From contig CALCHQ010000032.1 in assembly GCA_937901085.1 (NCBI GenBank), positions 62,001-126,000 of the forward strand: 64,000 nt of DNA, read 5' to 3'. This document shows, piece after piece, positions 29,224 through 37,276 of this stretch. Made by a program: the position numbers and the translations under genes. The notes under the pieces were generated by a model. It saw nothing but the letters and a program-made list of their open reading frames with translations, was not told the DNA's origin and made no database searches. Each line of letters starts with the position of its first letter. The stretch's first letter is position 1. Source of the DNA: an uncultured Verrucomicrobiales bacterium (GTDB taxonomy: Bacteria > Verrucomicrobiota > Verrucomicrobiia > Verrucomicrobiales > Akkermansiaceae).

Positions 29224-31308
29224 CTACGAATGCTGCCGGCGGGGCTTATGCGGCTCCAGTACCCGCATGTTCGTACTCTCCTGGGTGCGGGCGCGGCGGC
29301 GTGCCTCGCGCTGCAGGTGCGCCTGCATGGCAAAATTCTTCTTGCCATGGGTAGCCGGGTGGTACGTTCCATCGGGCGCCATGTCGCTGGCCTGCGTATT
29401 GTCCGCAAAGCAGGCATCCAGAATCTCCAGAATACGGTGAGCCAGCCGCGGGTCTTCAATAGGCACGAGCAGCTCGACGCGCCGGTCGAGATTGCGGCTC
29501 ATCCAGTCCGCGCTGGCCATGTAGACCAGCGGGCTGCCGCCATTGTGGAAGTGGAACAGGCGGGCATGCTCCAGATAGCGGTCCACAATGCTGGTAATGC
29601 GGGTGCAGGCGCGCGCCTTTTCCGATGTGGGAGACCAGCAGCAGATACCACGCACATTCAGCTGGATGCGGACACCTGCCTCAGCAGCACGCTCCAGCGC
29701 CTCCATCATCTCCACATCATTCAGCGAGTTCATCTTGGCGCGGATGAGGGCGCGTTCCCCCTGCTCGGCGCGGCGGGTTTCCGCCTCGATAAGTTCCAGC
29801 AGGCGGCTCTTCATGGTAGCCGGAGCCGGATAGAGGCGGCGGAAGCGCATCAGGCGCGTCAACCCGGTGACGGAGTTGAAGAACTGGGAGGCATCAGCCC
29901 CCAGGTGTTCGTTGCAGGTAAGCAAGGAAATATCGCTGTAAATGCGGGCAGTCTTTTCGTTGTAATTTCCGGTGCCGATGTGGCAGTAGCGGCGCAACGC
30001 CCCGTTCTCCCGCCGCACGATGAGCAGAATCTTGGCATGGGTCTTGAAGCCTTTGACCCCATAGACCACCTGCACACCCGAACGCTGCAGCTTCTCTGCC
30101 TGCGCCAGGTTGTGGCGTTCATCGAAACGTGCCTTGAGTTCCACCAGCACCGTCACCTGCTTGCCGGTTTCGGCAGCGCGGCAAAGGGCAGCAATGAAGC
30201 GTGAATTCTCCGCGGTGCGGTAGAGTACCTGCTTGATGGCGATGACATCGGCATCCTCGGCAGCTTCCTCAATGAGCTTCACCACGGGCTCGTAGCTCTC
30301 GTAGGGATTGTGGATGAGGATATCGCCCTGGGCAATGTTCTCAAACATGGTGAGCGAGGCATCCACCCCTGCCGGCCAGCAGGGAGTCCATGCCTGCACT
30401 TTGTGCTGGTCATTGCCCGGTTCAAAGGCCATCTGCCCGAAATCCACCAGGCGCAGCAGACCAGGCACCTGGTAGGTTGCCCCGGCATCGGCCCCGACAA
30501 TGGCGGAAATGCGCTCCACAATGTGCGCCGGCGTGCCGGCAGGCAGTTCCAGACGCACACAATCAGAGAATTTGCGGGCAACCAGCACACTTTCCATCTC
30601 GCGGGCGAAGTCGCCCCCTTCCTCCTCGGCCACGGCAATATCGCCATTGCGCGTGACGCGGAAAGGCGTGCTGCTGACCACTTTTTCACCGGGGAACAGA
30701 AGCGTGCAAAAGCGGCTGACGACATCCTCCAGCATCACATAGCCCTTGCGCCCCAGCACCGCTGATTGCAGGCGGCGGGGCAGCACCTCCGGCAGGGTAA
30801 CGGCCACGAAACGGGCTTCCCCTGCCCCCTCCGGCAGCAGTTCCACGCCCAGAATGAGGCTCAGGTTGGGCAGCAGAGGCGGCTGCTCCACTTCCATAGC
30901 CAGCGGGGTGAGGACCGGGGCTATGTTGTTGATGAAATACTCCTCCAGCCCGGCAAGCTGGGCTTCGGTCAGCTCTTCCATATCCAGCGGGCTGAGCCCG
31001 GCTTCCTCCATGAGCGGCATCAGCACGGTCTGCAAGAGCTTGTACTGCTCGTCCACCATGGCACCGGCACGTTCGCGGATGCGTTCGAGCTGCTCGCTGG
31101 GGGAGAGGCCGATGATATCCGGCTTGAACTTACCCGTCTGCCGCAGCAGCATCAGCCCGCCCACGCGCACCTGGAAGAATTCATCCAGGTTGCTCGCGCT
31201 GATGGAAAGGAACTTGATGCGCTCCAGCAAGGGCAGTTCGGCCCGCTGCGCCTGGTTAAGCACGCGCTGGTTGAATTCCAGCCAGGAGATTTCTCGGTTG
31301 ATGAACAT
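29224..31308 (-). CDS. ppk1: polyphosphate kinase 1
   Basis: The 694-residue enzyme makes polyphosphate from ATP. N-terminal FINREISWLEFNQRVLNQA is the family hallmark. The catalytic histidines lie in KTHAKILLIVRR near residue 428 and in CHIGTGNYNEKTA near 447, and the ATP site includes MASADWMSRNLDRRVE near 605. Length is usual for PPK1. It is transcribed alone, with a leader of about 25 nt containing AAGAAGGGGG, one of the few units here with a Shine-Dalgarno-like sequence. No exopolyphosphatase or pho gene is adjacent. Confidence 0.95.
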   Translation of the reverse strand: MFINREISWLEFNQRVLNQAQRAELPLLERIKFLSISASNLDEFFQVRVGGLMLLRQTGKFKPDIIGLSPSEQLERIRERAGAMVDEQYKLLQTVLMPLMEEAGLSPLDMEELTEAQLAGLEEYFINNIAPVLTPLAMEVEQPPLLPNLSLILGVELLPEGAGEARFVAVTLPEVLPRRLQSAVLGRKGYVMLEDVVSRFCTLLFPGEKVVSSTPFRVTRNGDIAVAEEEGGDFAREMESVLVARKFSDCVRLELPAGTPAHIVERISAIVGADAGATYQVPGLLRLVDFGQMAFEPGNDQHKVQAWTPCWPAGVDASLTMFENIAQGDILIHNPYESYEPVVKLIEEAAEDADVIAIKQVLYRTAENSRFIAALCRAAETGKQVTVLVELKARFDERHNLAQAEKLQRSGVQVVYGVKGFKTHAKILLIVRRENGALRRYCHIGTGNYNEKTARIYSDISLLTCNEHLGADASQFFNSVTGLTRLMRFRRLYPAPATMKSRLLELIEAETRRAEQGERALIRAKMNSLNDVEMMEALERAAEAGVRIQLNVRGICCWSPTSEKARACTRITSIVDRYLEHARLFHFHNGGSPLVYMASADWMSRNLDRRVELLVPIEDPRLAHRILEILDACFADNTQASDMAPDGTYHPATHGKKNFAMQAHLQREARRRARTQESTNMRVLEPHKPRRQHS

Positions 31309-31340
31309 GGTATCGTCTGCCCCCTTCTTGTCAGCCTTTC

Positions 31341-31370
31341 ATTCTACCACAGGCAGCCCCCGGCGGTCAA
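31341..31370 (-). promoter_or_regulatory. ppk1 promoter
   Basis: Minus strand: TTGACC (31370-31365), 18 nt, TAGAAT (31346-31341), 32 nt before ATG 31308. Confidence 0.55.
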
Positions 31371-31391
31371 GCCAGCTTTCCGCCGGGGAGG

Positions 31392-31423
31392 AAAAAAGGC
31401 AGGCGCGGAACACCGCGCCTGCC
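31392..31423 (-). terminator. guaA terminator
   Basis: An 11-bp stem (GGCAGGCGCGG with CCGCGCCTGCC) and 4-nt loop, running on the minus strand into six T, 23 nt after the guaA stop. Confidence 0.9.
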
Positions 31424-31446
31424 GGAAGAATCTCCTGCGAGATGCT

Positions 31447-32970
31447 TTATTCCCACTCGATGGATGCCGGCGGCTTGGTGCTGACGTCGAACAGCACGCG
31501 GTTGATGCCGGAAACCTCGTTGAGAATGCGGTTGGAAGCCTCGCGCAGCAGGTCGTAGGGCAGCTGTACCCAGTCGGCGGTCATGGCGTCCTCAGACACA
31601 ATGGCGCGCAGGTTGGTGGCGAACTCGTAGGAGCGTTCGTCGCCCTTCACACCCACGGTCTTCACGGGGATAAGGCCGGCGTAGGCCTGCCAGCACTTGT
31701 CGTACCAGTCCCACTTGCGGAGCGTGCCGATGAAGATGGCATCGCATTCGCGGATGATGTCGAGGCGGTCCTTGGTCACCTCACCGGGGCAGCGCACGGC
31801 CAGCCCCGGACCCGGGAAGGGATGGCGCCACAGGATGTCATGCGAAATGCCCATGGAAGCACCCAGTTCGCGCACTTCGTCCTTGAACAGGAAAGCCAGC
31901 GGCTCGATGACCTTGCCCTCTTCCTGCATCTTGAGTACGCGCTCCACGCGGTTGTGGTGGGTCTTGATGACCGAAGCTTTGCTCTTGGCGTTGGAGGCAC
32001 TTTCAATCACGTCCGGGTAGAGAGTACCCTGGGCCAGCATTTCGGCATCGCCCACGGCATCCCAGAACACGTCGATGAAGAGGTTGCCGATGATGCGGCG
32101 CTTCTTTTCCGGGGCAGTTTCGCCAGCCAGGGCGGCCAGGAAGCGTTCGCTGGCATCCACGGTTTCAATCTCCACACCCATGCGGGCAAAGTTGGCCTGC
32201 ACTTCCTTGGCTTCGTCCTTACGCAGCAGGCCGTTGTCCACGAAGATGCAGCGCACATTCACACCGGCTTCGTGCAGCAGCACGGCCAGCACGGTACTGT
32301 CCACACCGCCGGAAACGCCACAGACCACCTGCTTGTCGCCCACCTTGGCGCGGATGTCTTCGATGAGTTCGCGCTTGAAGTCACCAATGTCGAACTTGGC
32401 CAGGTCCTTGGCGTAGGAAAGGAAGTTCCTGAGGATGGTGCGCCCCTCGTGGGAGTGGGTCACCTCCGGGTGGAACTGGATGCCGAACATCTGCTCGCCC
32501 CACTGCAGGGACACCGGCACGCCATCGCTGTTGCGGGCAATCACGCGGCAGTTGCCAGCCAGGTGATCCACGGTGTCGGAATGGCTCATCCACACCTGGG
32601 AGGAGGGGCTCATGCCGGCGTAAAGGCCTTCGAGCTTCTCAGGAACCAAGGCGGCGGGGCCGTATTCGCGCTTGTTGCTCGGGCGCACCGTGCCGCCGGT
32701 CTTGATGTTCAGCAGCTGCATGCCGTAGCACACGCCCAGCACCGGCACACCAAAGGAGGTGAGCCATTCAAAATCAATATCCGGGGCATCCGGCTCGGAG
32801 GTGCTGCGAGGGCCGCCGGAAAGAATGATGGCGCCCGGTTCGCTGATTTCGTGCAAATCCTCCAGAGCATACAGCTTGGCAAGGAAGCCCAGCTCACGCA
32901 CGCGGCGCACAATCAGCTGCGTGTACTGTGAGCCATAGTCGATAACGGCTACAATGTGTTTCGGTGTCAT
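31447..32970 (-). CDS. guaA: GMP synthase (glutamine-hydrolysing)
   Basis: The 507-residue enzyme converts XMP to GMP using glutamine. The N-terminal class I amidotransferase has GVCYGMQL (nucleophile Cys near 81) and the HPEVTHS pair near 170. The ATP-pyrophosphatase domain carries GVSGGVDSTV near 220. The C-terminal dimerisation domain ends in the invariant IEWE. The frame is open further upstream, but a TTGCAA-17-TACAAT promoter ends 12 nt before ATG 32970 and the family starts there (MTPKHIVAVIDYGSQYTQLI). Confidence 0.96.
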   Translation of the reverse strand: MTPKHIVAVIDYGSQYTQLIVRRVRELGFLAKLYALEDLHEISEPGAIILSGGPRSTSEPDAPDIDFEWLTSFGVPVLGVCYGMQLLNIKTGGTVRPSNKREYGPAALVPEKLEGLYAGMSPSSQVWMSHSDTVDHLAGNCRVIARNSDGVPVSLQWGEQMFGIQFHPEVTHSHEGRTILRNFLSYAKDLAKFDIGDFKRELIEDIRAKVGDKQVVCGVSGGVDSTVLAVLLHEAGVNVRCIFVDNGLLRKDEAKEVQANFARMGVEIETVDASERFLAALAGETAPEKKRRIIGNLFIDVFWDAVGDAEMLAQGTLYPDVIESASNAKSKASVIKTHHNRVERVLKMQEEGKVIEPLAFLFKDEVRELGASMGISHDILWRHPFPGPGLAVRCPGEVTKDRLDIIRECDAIFIGTLRKWDWYDKCWQAYAGLIPVKTVGVKGDERSYEFATNLRAIVSEDAMTADWVQLPYDLLREASNRILNEVSGINRVLFDVSTKPPASIEWE

Positions 32971-32982
32971 AACGCTGGGGGC

Positions 32983-33011
32983 ATTGTAGCAGATAGCTCT
33001 AGCCCTTGCAA
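32983..33011 (-). promoter_or_regulatory. guaA promoter
   Basis: Minus strand: TTGCAA (33011-33006), 17 nt, TACAAT (32988-32983), 12 nt before the ATG. Confidence 0.65.
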
Positions 33012-33111
33012 GCCTAATCACCCTGCGCCCGGAGCAAATCCCACCCGGGGACACCGCCCGGACTCTGCCGCCGCCCCCGCCCGCTCGCTCCGAATAGAAC
33101 ACAATGGCAGG

Positions 33112-33140
33112 TTGCGGCTCATGAGGGGCTGTGCTAGAAT
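33112..33140 (+). promoter_or_regulatory. promoter of the M3 peptidase gene
   Basis: TTGCGG, 17 nt, TAGAAT, ending 9 nt before ATG 33150. Confidence 0.55.
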
Positions 33141-33149
33141 ACCCGCAGG

Positions 33150-35240
33150 ATGACTCTTGAACACCCCTTTATTGACGATACACAGCTGCCCGCCTGGTCA
33201 CAGTTGAGCCCGGAGAAAGCCCGCACGGATATCCGCCTGGCCATCGGGCAGGCGAAAGCAGCCGTTGATGCCATCTGCGAAGTGCAGAACCCCACCTATG
33301 CCAACACCTTCGACGCGCTGGAGAACAGCAGCAGCGCGCTCATGCGCGGCTGGCAGCGCCTCAACCACCTGCGCTCGGTCATGGATTCCCCCGAACTGCG
33401 CGAAGTCATCAACGAACTCATGCCGGAGGTGGTCATCTACTCCAGCAGCGTGACACTCAACCCGCAGCTCTATGCCGTCCTCAAGAATGCCGCCGCCCAG
33501 CCCTGGGTGCAGGAGCTTTCCCCGGTGAAGCATCGTTTCATCCAGGAAACCCTGGCCGATTTCCGCGAAAGCGGCGCCGACCTGCCGCCGGACAAGAAGA
33601 CCCGCTACGCCGAGCTTTCCACCGAACTGGCCCAGCTTTCCCAGCAATTCGGGGAATATGTCCTGGATTCCACCAATGCCTGGGAATACGTGACAGCCGA
33701 TGAAAGTGAACTGGCCGGGCTGCCGGAATCGGCCCGCGAAGCCGCCCGGCAGGATGCGCTGGCCAAAGGGCACGGCAGCGACGAACACCCCATGTGGCGT
33801 TTCTCCCTGCAATTCACCAGCATCCAGCCCGTACTCACCTTTGCCGACCATGCAGCCCTGCGCGAGCGCATCTGGCGCGGCATGCAGAGCAAGGGAACAG
33901 GCGCATTCGACACCGCCCCACTCATCAATAAAATCCTGGCCCTGCGTGCCGAAAAAGCAGCCCTGCTGGGCTACGGGCGCTACTCCGACTATGTGACCAG
34001 CCGCCGCATGGCTGGCAGCGGCCAGAACGCGCTGGATTTCATCAACCGCCTGCATGAGCAGGTCCGCCCCGCCTTCCTCGCTGAACAGGAAGCCATCCGC
34101 CGCTTCGCCGAGGAGCAGACCGGCACGGCCATCCCCACCATGGAGCCGTGGAGCATCGGCTACTGGAGCGAAAAACGCCGCAAGGCGCTCTACGATTTCG
34201 ACAGCGAAGAACTGCGCCCCTATTACGCCATGCAGAACGTGCTGGACGGCATGTTCTCCATCTACGCCGGGCTTTACGGCATCCGCTTCACCCGCAAGGA
34301 AACCGCCTGCGTCCAGCCCGGTGAGGAAGTTCCGGCCGGAGCGGTGGAGGTATGGCACCCCGAAGTGCTGTTCTACGAAGTACACGATGAGGAAAGCGGC
34401 GAGCATCTGGGCTCGTTCTACGCCGACTGGTATCCGCGCGATGTGAAGCGCGCCGGCGCGTGGATGGACGCGCTTTCCACCGGGCTGCCTCCCATGAACG
34501 GGCAGCCGCGCGTGCCGCATCTGGCGCTGATGTGCGGCAACATGAGCCGCCCGGTAGGCGATAAACCAGCCCTGCTCAGCCACTACGAGGTAGAGACCGT
34601 CTTCCATGAATTCGGGCATCTGCTGCACCAGATTCTGAGCAATGTGGAGGTGCGCTCCCTCTCCGGCTGCAATGTGGCCTGGGACTTTGTGGAGCTGCCC
34701 AGCCAGATTAACGAAAACTGGACCTGGGAGCCTGAGGCGATTACCCGCTACGCCCGCCACTGGCAGAGCGGCGAGCTGATGCCACGCGAGCTGATGGATA
34801 AGATGCTGGCCGCCCGCAACTACGGCGCTGCCTCCTTCTTCATGCGCCAGCTCTGTTTCGGTAAGATTGACCTGGAGCTGCACACCAACACCGCTTCCTT
34901 CCTGGGACGCGATGTGGAGGAGGTGGACCGCGAAATCCTGGCCGCCTACCGCGTGCCCACCACCGAACAAGGCAACAGCGTGCTGCGCGCCTTCTCGCAC
35001 ATCTTCGACGGCGGCTACGAAAGCGGCTACTATTCCTACAAGTGGGCTGAGGTGCTGGACGCCGATGCCTTCTCCCGCTTCGCACAGGAGGGTATCTTCA
35101 ATCCCGCCACCGGTCGCGACTTCCGCCGCTGCATCCTCTCGCAGGGCAACAGCCGCCCCGCCGCCGAACTCTACCGCGACTTCATGCACCGCGACCCGGA
35201 CAGCAGCGCCCTGCTCCGCCGCAGCGGAATCGAAGGTTGA
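33150..35240 (+). CDS. M3-family zinc oligopeptidase
   Basis: A 696-residue cytoplasmic metallopeptidase of the oligopeptidase A/PrlC type, which degrades short peptides including cleaved signal peptides. The zinc site HEFGH is near residues 486-490 (VFHEFGHLLHQILS), and the downstream Glu ligand lies in the VAWDFVELPSQI block. FDGGYESGYYSYKWAEVLDADAF near the C-terminus is the family's substrate-binding Tyr/Gly loop. There is no signal peptide. The stop codon is part of the left arm of the S23 element that follows, so the element abuts the gene directly. Confidence 0.92.
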   Translation: MTLEHPFIDDTQLPAWSQLSPEKARTDIRLAIGQAKAAVDAICEVQNPTYANTFDALENSSSALMRGWQRLNHLRSVMDSPELREVINELMPEVVIYSSSVTLNPQLYAVLKNAAAQPWVQELSPVKHRFIQETLADFRESGADLPPDKKTRYAELSTELAQLSQQFGEYVLDSTNAWEYVTADESELAGLPESAREAARQDALAKGHGSDEHPMWRFSLQFTSIQPVLTFADHAALRERIWRGMQSKGTGAFDTAPLINKILALRAEKAALLGYGRYSDYVTSRRMAGSGQNALDFINRLHEQVRPAFLAEQEAIRRFAEEQTGTAIPTMEPWSIGYWSEKRRKALYDFDSEELRPYYAMQNVLDGMFSIYAGLYGIRFTRKETACVQPGEEVPAGAVEVWHPEVLFYEVHDEESGEHLGSFYADWYPRDVKRAGAWMDALSTGLPPMNGQPRVPHLALMCGNMSRPVGDKPALLSHYEVETVFHEFGHLLHQILSNVEVRSLSGCNVAWDFVELPSQINENWTWEPEAITRYARHWQSGELMPRELMDKMLAARNYGAASFFMRQLCFGKIDLELHTNTASFLGRDVEEVDREILAAYRVPTTEQGNSVLRAFSHIFDGGYESGYYSYKWAEVLDADAFSRFAQEGIFNPATGRDFRRCILSQGNSRPAAELYRDFMHRDPDSSALLRRSGIEG

Positions 35241-35259
35241 ATGTAGAATTTTGAATCTT

Positions 35260-35291
35260 GAATGTATTAAATTCCGTTCGCTTCGCTCACC
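35260..35291 (+). repeat. left inverted repeat of S23 cassette A
   Basis: Begins GAATGTATTAAATTCCG and ends TCGCTTCGCTCACC. It pairs with 35659-35690 (27 of 32 positions). Confidence 0.7.
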
Positions 35292-35307
35292 AGATAAAGT
35301 ACCTTCT

Positions 35308-35658
35308 ATGAACAGAGAAGAAATGTACGAAAGAACCATGCAGTTTTCTGTTCGCGTGGTTCGCATGGTGAAGGCAATGCCCCGCGGAATTGCCGAAGAC
35401 GTAATCGCCAAGCAACTGATTAAAAGCGCTACTTCTATTGGCGCGAACTACCGCGAAGCCTGCCACGGAAAATCACCAGCAGATTTTGTTTCCAAACTCA
35501 AAATTTGTGAAGGTGAAGCCGATGAGACCCTTTACTGGTTGCAACTCCTGGTGAATACCGACATCATGAAGCAAAGCAGACTTCAAGCTCTCATTGACGA
35601 ATCCCGCGAGTTCGTTGCCATGTTGACCGCCAGCACCAAAACTTCCGGCCATCATTAA
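35308..35658 (+). CDS. S23-type four-helix-bundle protein
   Basis: The 116-residue protein matches the four-helix-bundle family first known from 23S rRNA intervening sequences (TIGR02436/PF05635). The core motif SATSIGANYREA and the later ADFVSKLKICEGEADETLYW block are the family signature. Related proteins include Avd of diversity-generating retroelements, but no reverse transcriptase is near. Its start codon lies 16 nt inside the left inverted repeat and its stop codon is at the edge of the right one, so the gene fills the unit exactly. Base use is more AT-rich than its neighbours, suggesting separate ancestry. Molecular function unknown; such proteins form pentameric bundles with a basic face. 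Confidence 0.85.
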   Translation: MNREEMYERTMQFSVRVVRMVKAMPRGIAEDVIAKQLIKSATSIGANYREACHGKSPADFVSKLKICEGEADETLYWLQLLVNTDIMKQSRLQALIDESREFVAMLTASTKTSGHH

Positions 35659-35722
35659 GGCGAGCGCAGCGAGCGGAATTCTATACATTCAAAATCCAAA
35701 ATTCAAGATTCAAAATCTTGAA
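35659..35722 (-). repeat. right inverted repeat of S23 cassette A
   Basis: Begins GGCGAGCGCAGCGAGCGG and ends in ATTCAAGATTC-type heptads. It is the inverted partner of 35238-35291, with an extra 14 nt (around 35691-35705). Confidence 0.65.
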
Positions 35723-35735
35723 CAAATCTTTACGC

Positions 35736-35764
35736 TTGAACTGTCAAACCACTTGGCATAATAT
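35736..35764 (+). promoter_or_regulatory. promoter of the Hsp33-like operon
   Basis: TTGAAC, 17 nt, TAATAT, ending 15 nt before ATG 35780. It lies just outside the S23 cassette. Confidence 0.5.
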
Positions 35765-35779
35765 AAGCACATACACCAT

Positions 35780-36571
35780 ATGTCAGACGCAGAACAGAAA
35801 CCGGTTGAGGAATTCACGAAGGTAGAGTCCATCTTTGTGCGGGGGCGCAACTGCCTGCTGCTTCGGGCGGATTTCTCCCCCATGTTTGTGGATTACTACC
35901 TGCACCTCATGCAGCATGGGCTGCGGAATGAGGAAACCGAGGACACGGTACTCAAGAAGCTGCTGGCGTATTTCACGCTGCACCTGGTTTCCCGCCCCTG
36001 GCAGGAATACCATGCCTGGACCTTCAATGTCTGCACCCCGCGACTGGCCAACTACTTTATCTCCGGCTCCTCGCTGACGGAAGATGTGGTGGGACGCGCG
36101 TTCCGCGAGGGCGTGCGCGAGACCGACAAGAACATGCTCTTTGCCCAGAACCTGCTGCCCAACAAGGAACCGCAGACTTCCGTCATCACCCTGCCGCAGA
36201 GCAGCGTGGAGGACTGGGTGCAGGACTTCTACCGCCAGAGCGAGCAGCGCCAGTCCCGCGCCTTTGACCTGGGGGAAGACAAGTTTGCCCTCATCACCGC
36301 CCAGCCGGACGCCGACCACGACTGGCTGCAGGAACTCACGGCAGATGATGTACGCGCCATCTGCGAGGTGGAGCAGACCAAACTGCTCGAAACCCGCAAG
36401 TTCAAGTTCCAGTGCGGCTGCACGGTGGAAAAGATTCTGCCTGTTGTGCGTGCCATGAAGCACGACTTTGCCGACCTGCTCTCAGAGCAGGGCTTCCTGG
36501 AAATCTCCTGCCCGCGCTGCGGGGCTACCTACAAGGTGACCCCGGACCAGGTGCTGCAGCAGGATAGCTGA
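35780..36571 (+). CDS. Hsp33-like redox chaperone
   Basis: A 263-residue cytoplasmic protein ending in the Hsp33 zinc-switch pattern: CGC near residues 212-214, about 29 residues, then CPRCGATYKV near 244. In Hsp33 these four cysteines hold zinc when reduced and form disulfides on oxidation, unleashing holdase activity. The N-terminal domain (FVRGRNCLLLRADFSPMFVDYY start) is shorter and more divergent than in standard hslO products of about 290 residues, so I call it Hsp33-like. It heads an operon with a lipoprotein (13 nt) and a C39-like protein (5 nt). Confidence 0.75.
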   Translation: MSDAEQKPVEEFTKVESIFVRGRNCLLLRADFSPMFVDYYLHLMQHGLRNEETEDTVLKKLLAYFTLHLVSRPWQEYHAWTFNVCTPRLANYFISGSSLTEDVVGRAFREGVRETDKNMLFAQNLLPNKEPQTSVITLPQSSVEDWVQDFYRQSEQRQSRAFDLGEDKFALITAQPDADHDWLQELTADDVRAICEVEQTKLLETRKFKFQCGCTVEKILPVVRAMKHDFADLLSEQGFLEISCPRCGATYKVTPDQVLQQDS

Positions 36572-36584
36572 TTCTTCCCTCTGC

Positions 36585-37271
36585 ATGCGCTGCCTCTCTC
36601 TCCTGCCTGCGTTCATCCTGCTGCTGGTCTGCACCGCCTGCACGCCGGTACGCACGGTGTACGATGCCCACGGCAATGTGGTGGACGACGAACCGGGCGG
36701 CGAAAAGGACCTGATGTCCACCTTCGAAAAACGCTTCGATGCCGCGTTTTCCGAGCAGAAGACCAAGGATGGCGTTCCCATGACCACCTCCTCGCGCGTC
36801 AGCTCCTTCCAGCGCGATCTGGATGATGCACGGCGCATCGACAAGAGTTTCTCCACCGGCCGCTTCGATACCGGCGCCCGCCTCGATTTGAGGGATGAAC
36901 GCCACTCCGCCCTTTCCAAACGCTTCGACCCCGGCAAGGGAGATATTTCCAAAAACTCCCACAGCCTGTTTTCCACCGGCCTGCGCCCGGATTTCATGAA
37001 CGAGAGCCACGGCATCAGCCACAGCCAGCGCTTTGCTGGTGCCGGCCGCGCCGACCGTTCCCAGCTGGAGGGACGCTACCGCGACGACCGCGGCAAAAGC
37101 GTGTATCTGACGGATGACGAACCCTTCACCACGAGCGAGGAGAGCGGCTACATCGAAACCCGCCGCAACAAGACCAAACAGCCTGTCATCATGGATAAGG
37201 AGGATTACTACCGTCAGTTCCGGGGCGGCATCAAAGGCCTCCTCGGCACCGACAACAACCACACCCCCTGA
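36585..37271 (+). CDS. lipoprotein of unknown function
   Basis: The 228-residue protein starts MRCLSLLPAFILLLVCTAC, with lipobox VCTAC making Cys19 the likely lipidated residue. The mature part is hydrophilic with repeated short patterns: RVSSFQRDLDDAR, KSFSTGRFDTGARLD, KRFDPGKGDISKNSHSLFST and HSQRFAGAGRADRS, that is, an aromatic-rich F-D/S-x-G unit spaced by 15-20 residues. No domain is recognised. It sits between the Hsp33-like and C39-like genes with gaps of 13 and 5 nt, so one transcript is likely. Confidence 0.6.
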   Translation: MRCLSLLPAFILLLVCTACTPVRTVYDAHGNVVDDEPGGEKDLMSTFEKRFDAAFSEQKTKDGVPMTTSSRVSSFQRDLDDARRIDKSFSTGRFDTGARLDLRDERHSALSKRFDPGKGDISKNSHSLFSTGLRPDFMNESHGISHSQRFAGAGRADRSQLEGRYRDDRGKSVYLTDDEPFTTSEESGYIETRRNKTKQPVIMDKEDYYRQFRGGIKGLLGTDNNHTP

Positions 37272-37276
37272 CGCCC

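Larger units (their letters stand above)
35238..35730 (+). mobile_element. candidate S23 cassette A: four-helix-bundle gene between inverted repeats
   Basis: The whole gap after the M3 peptidase is filled by a unit of left arm (about 35238-35291), an S23-type gene (35308-35658) and right arm (about 35659-35722). The inner 32 bp of the arms match in 27 positions in inverted orientation; the outer parts are made of TTGAATC-like heptads and also match apart from a 14-nt insertion. No transposase is present. Architecture is seen directly; mobility is inference. Confidence 0.5.
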
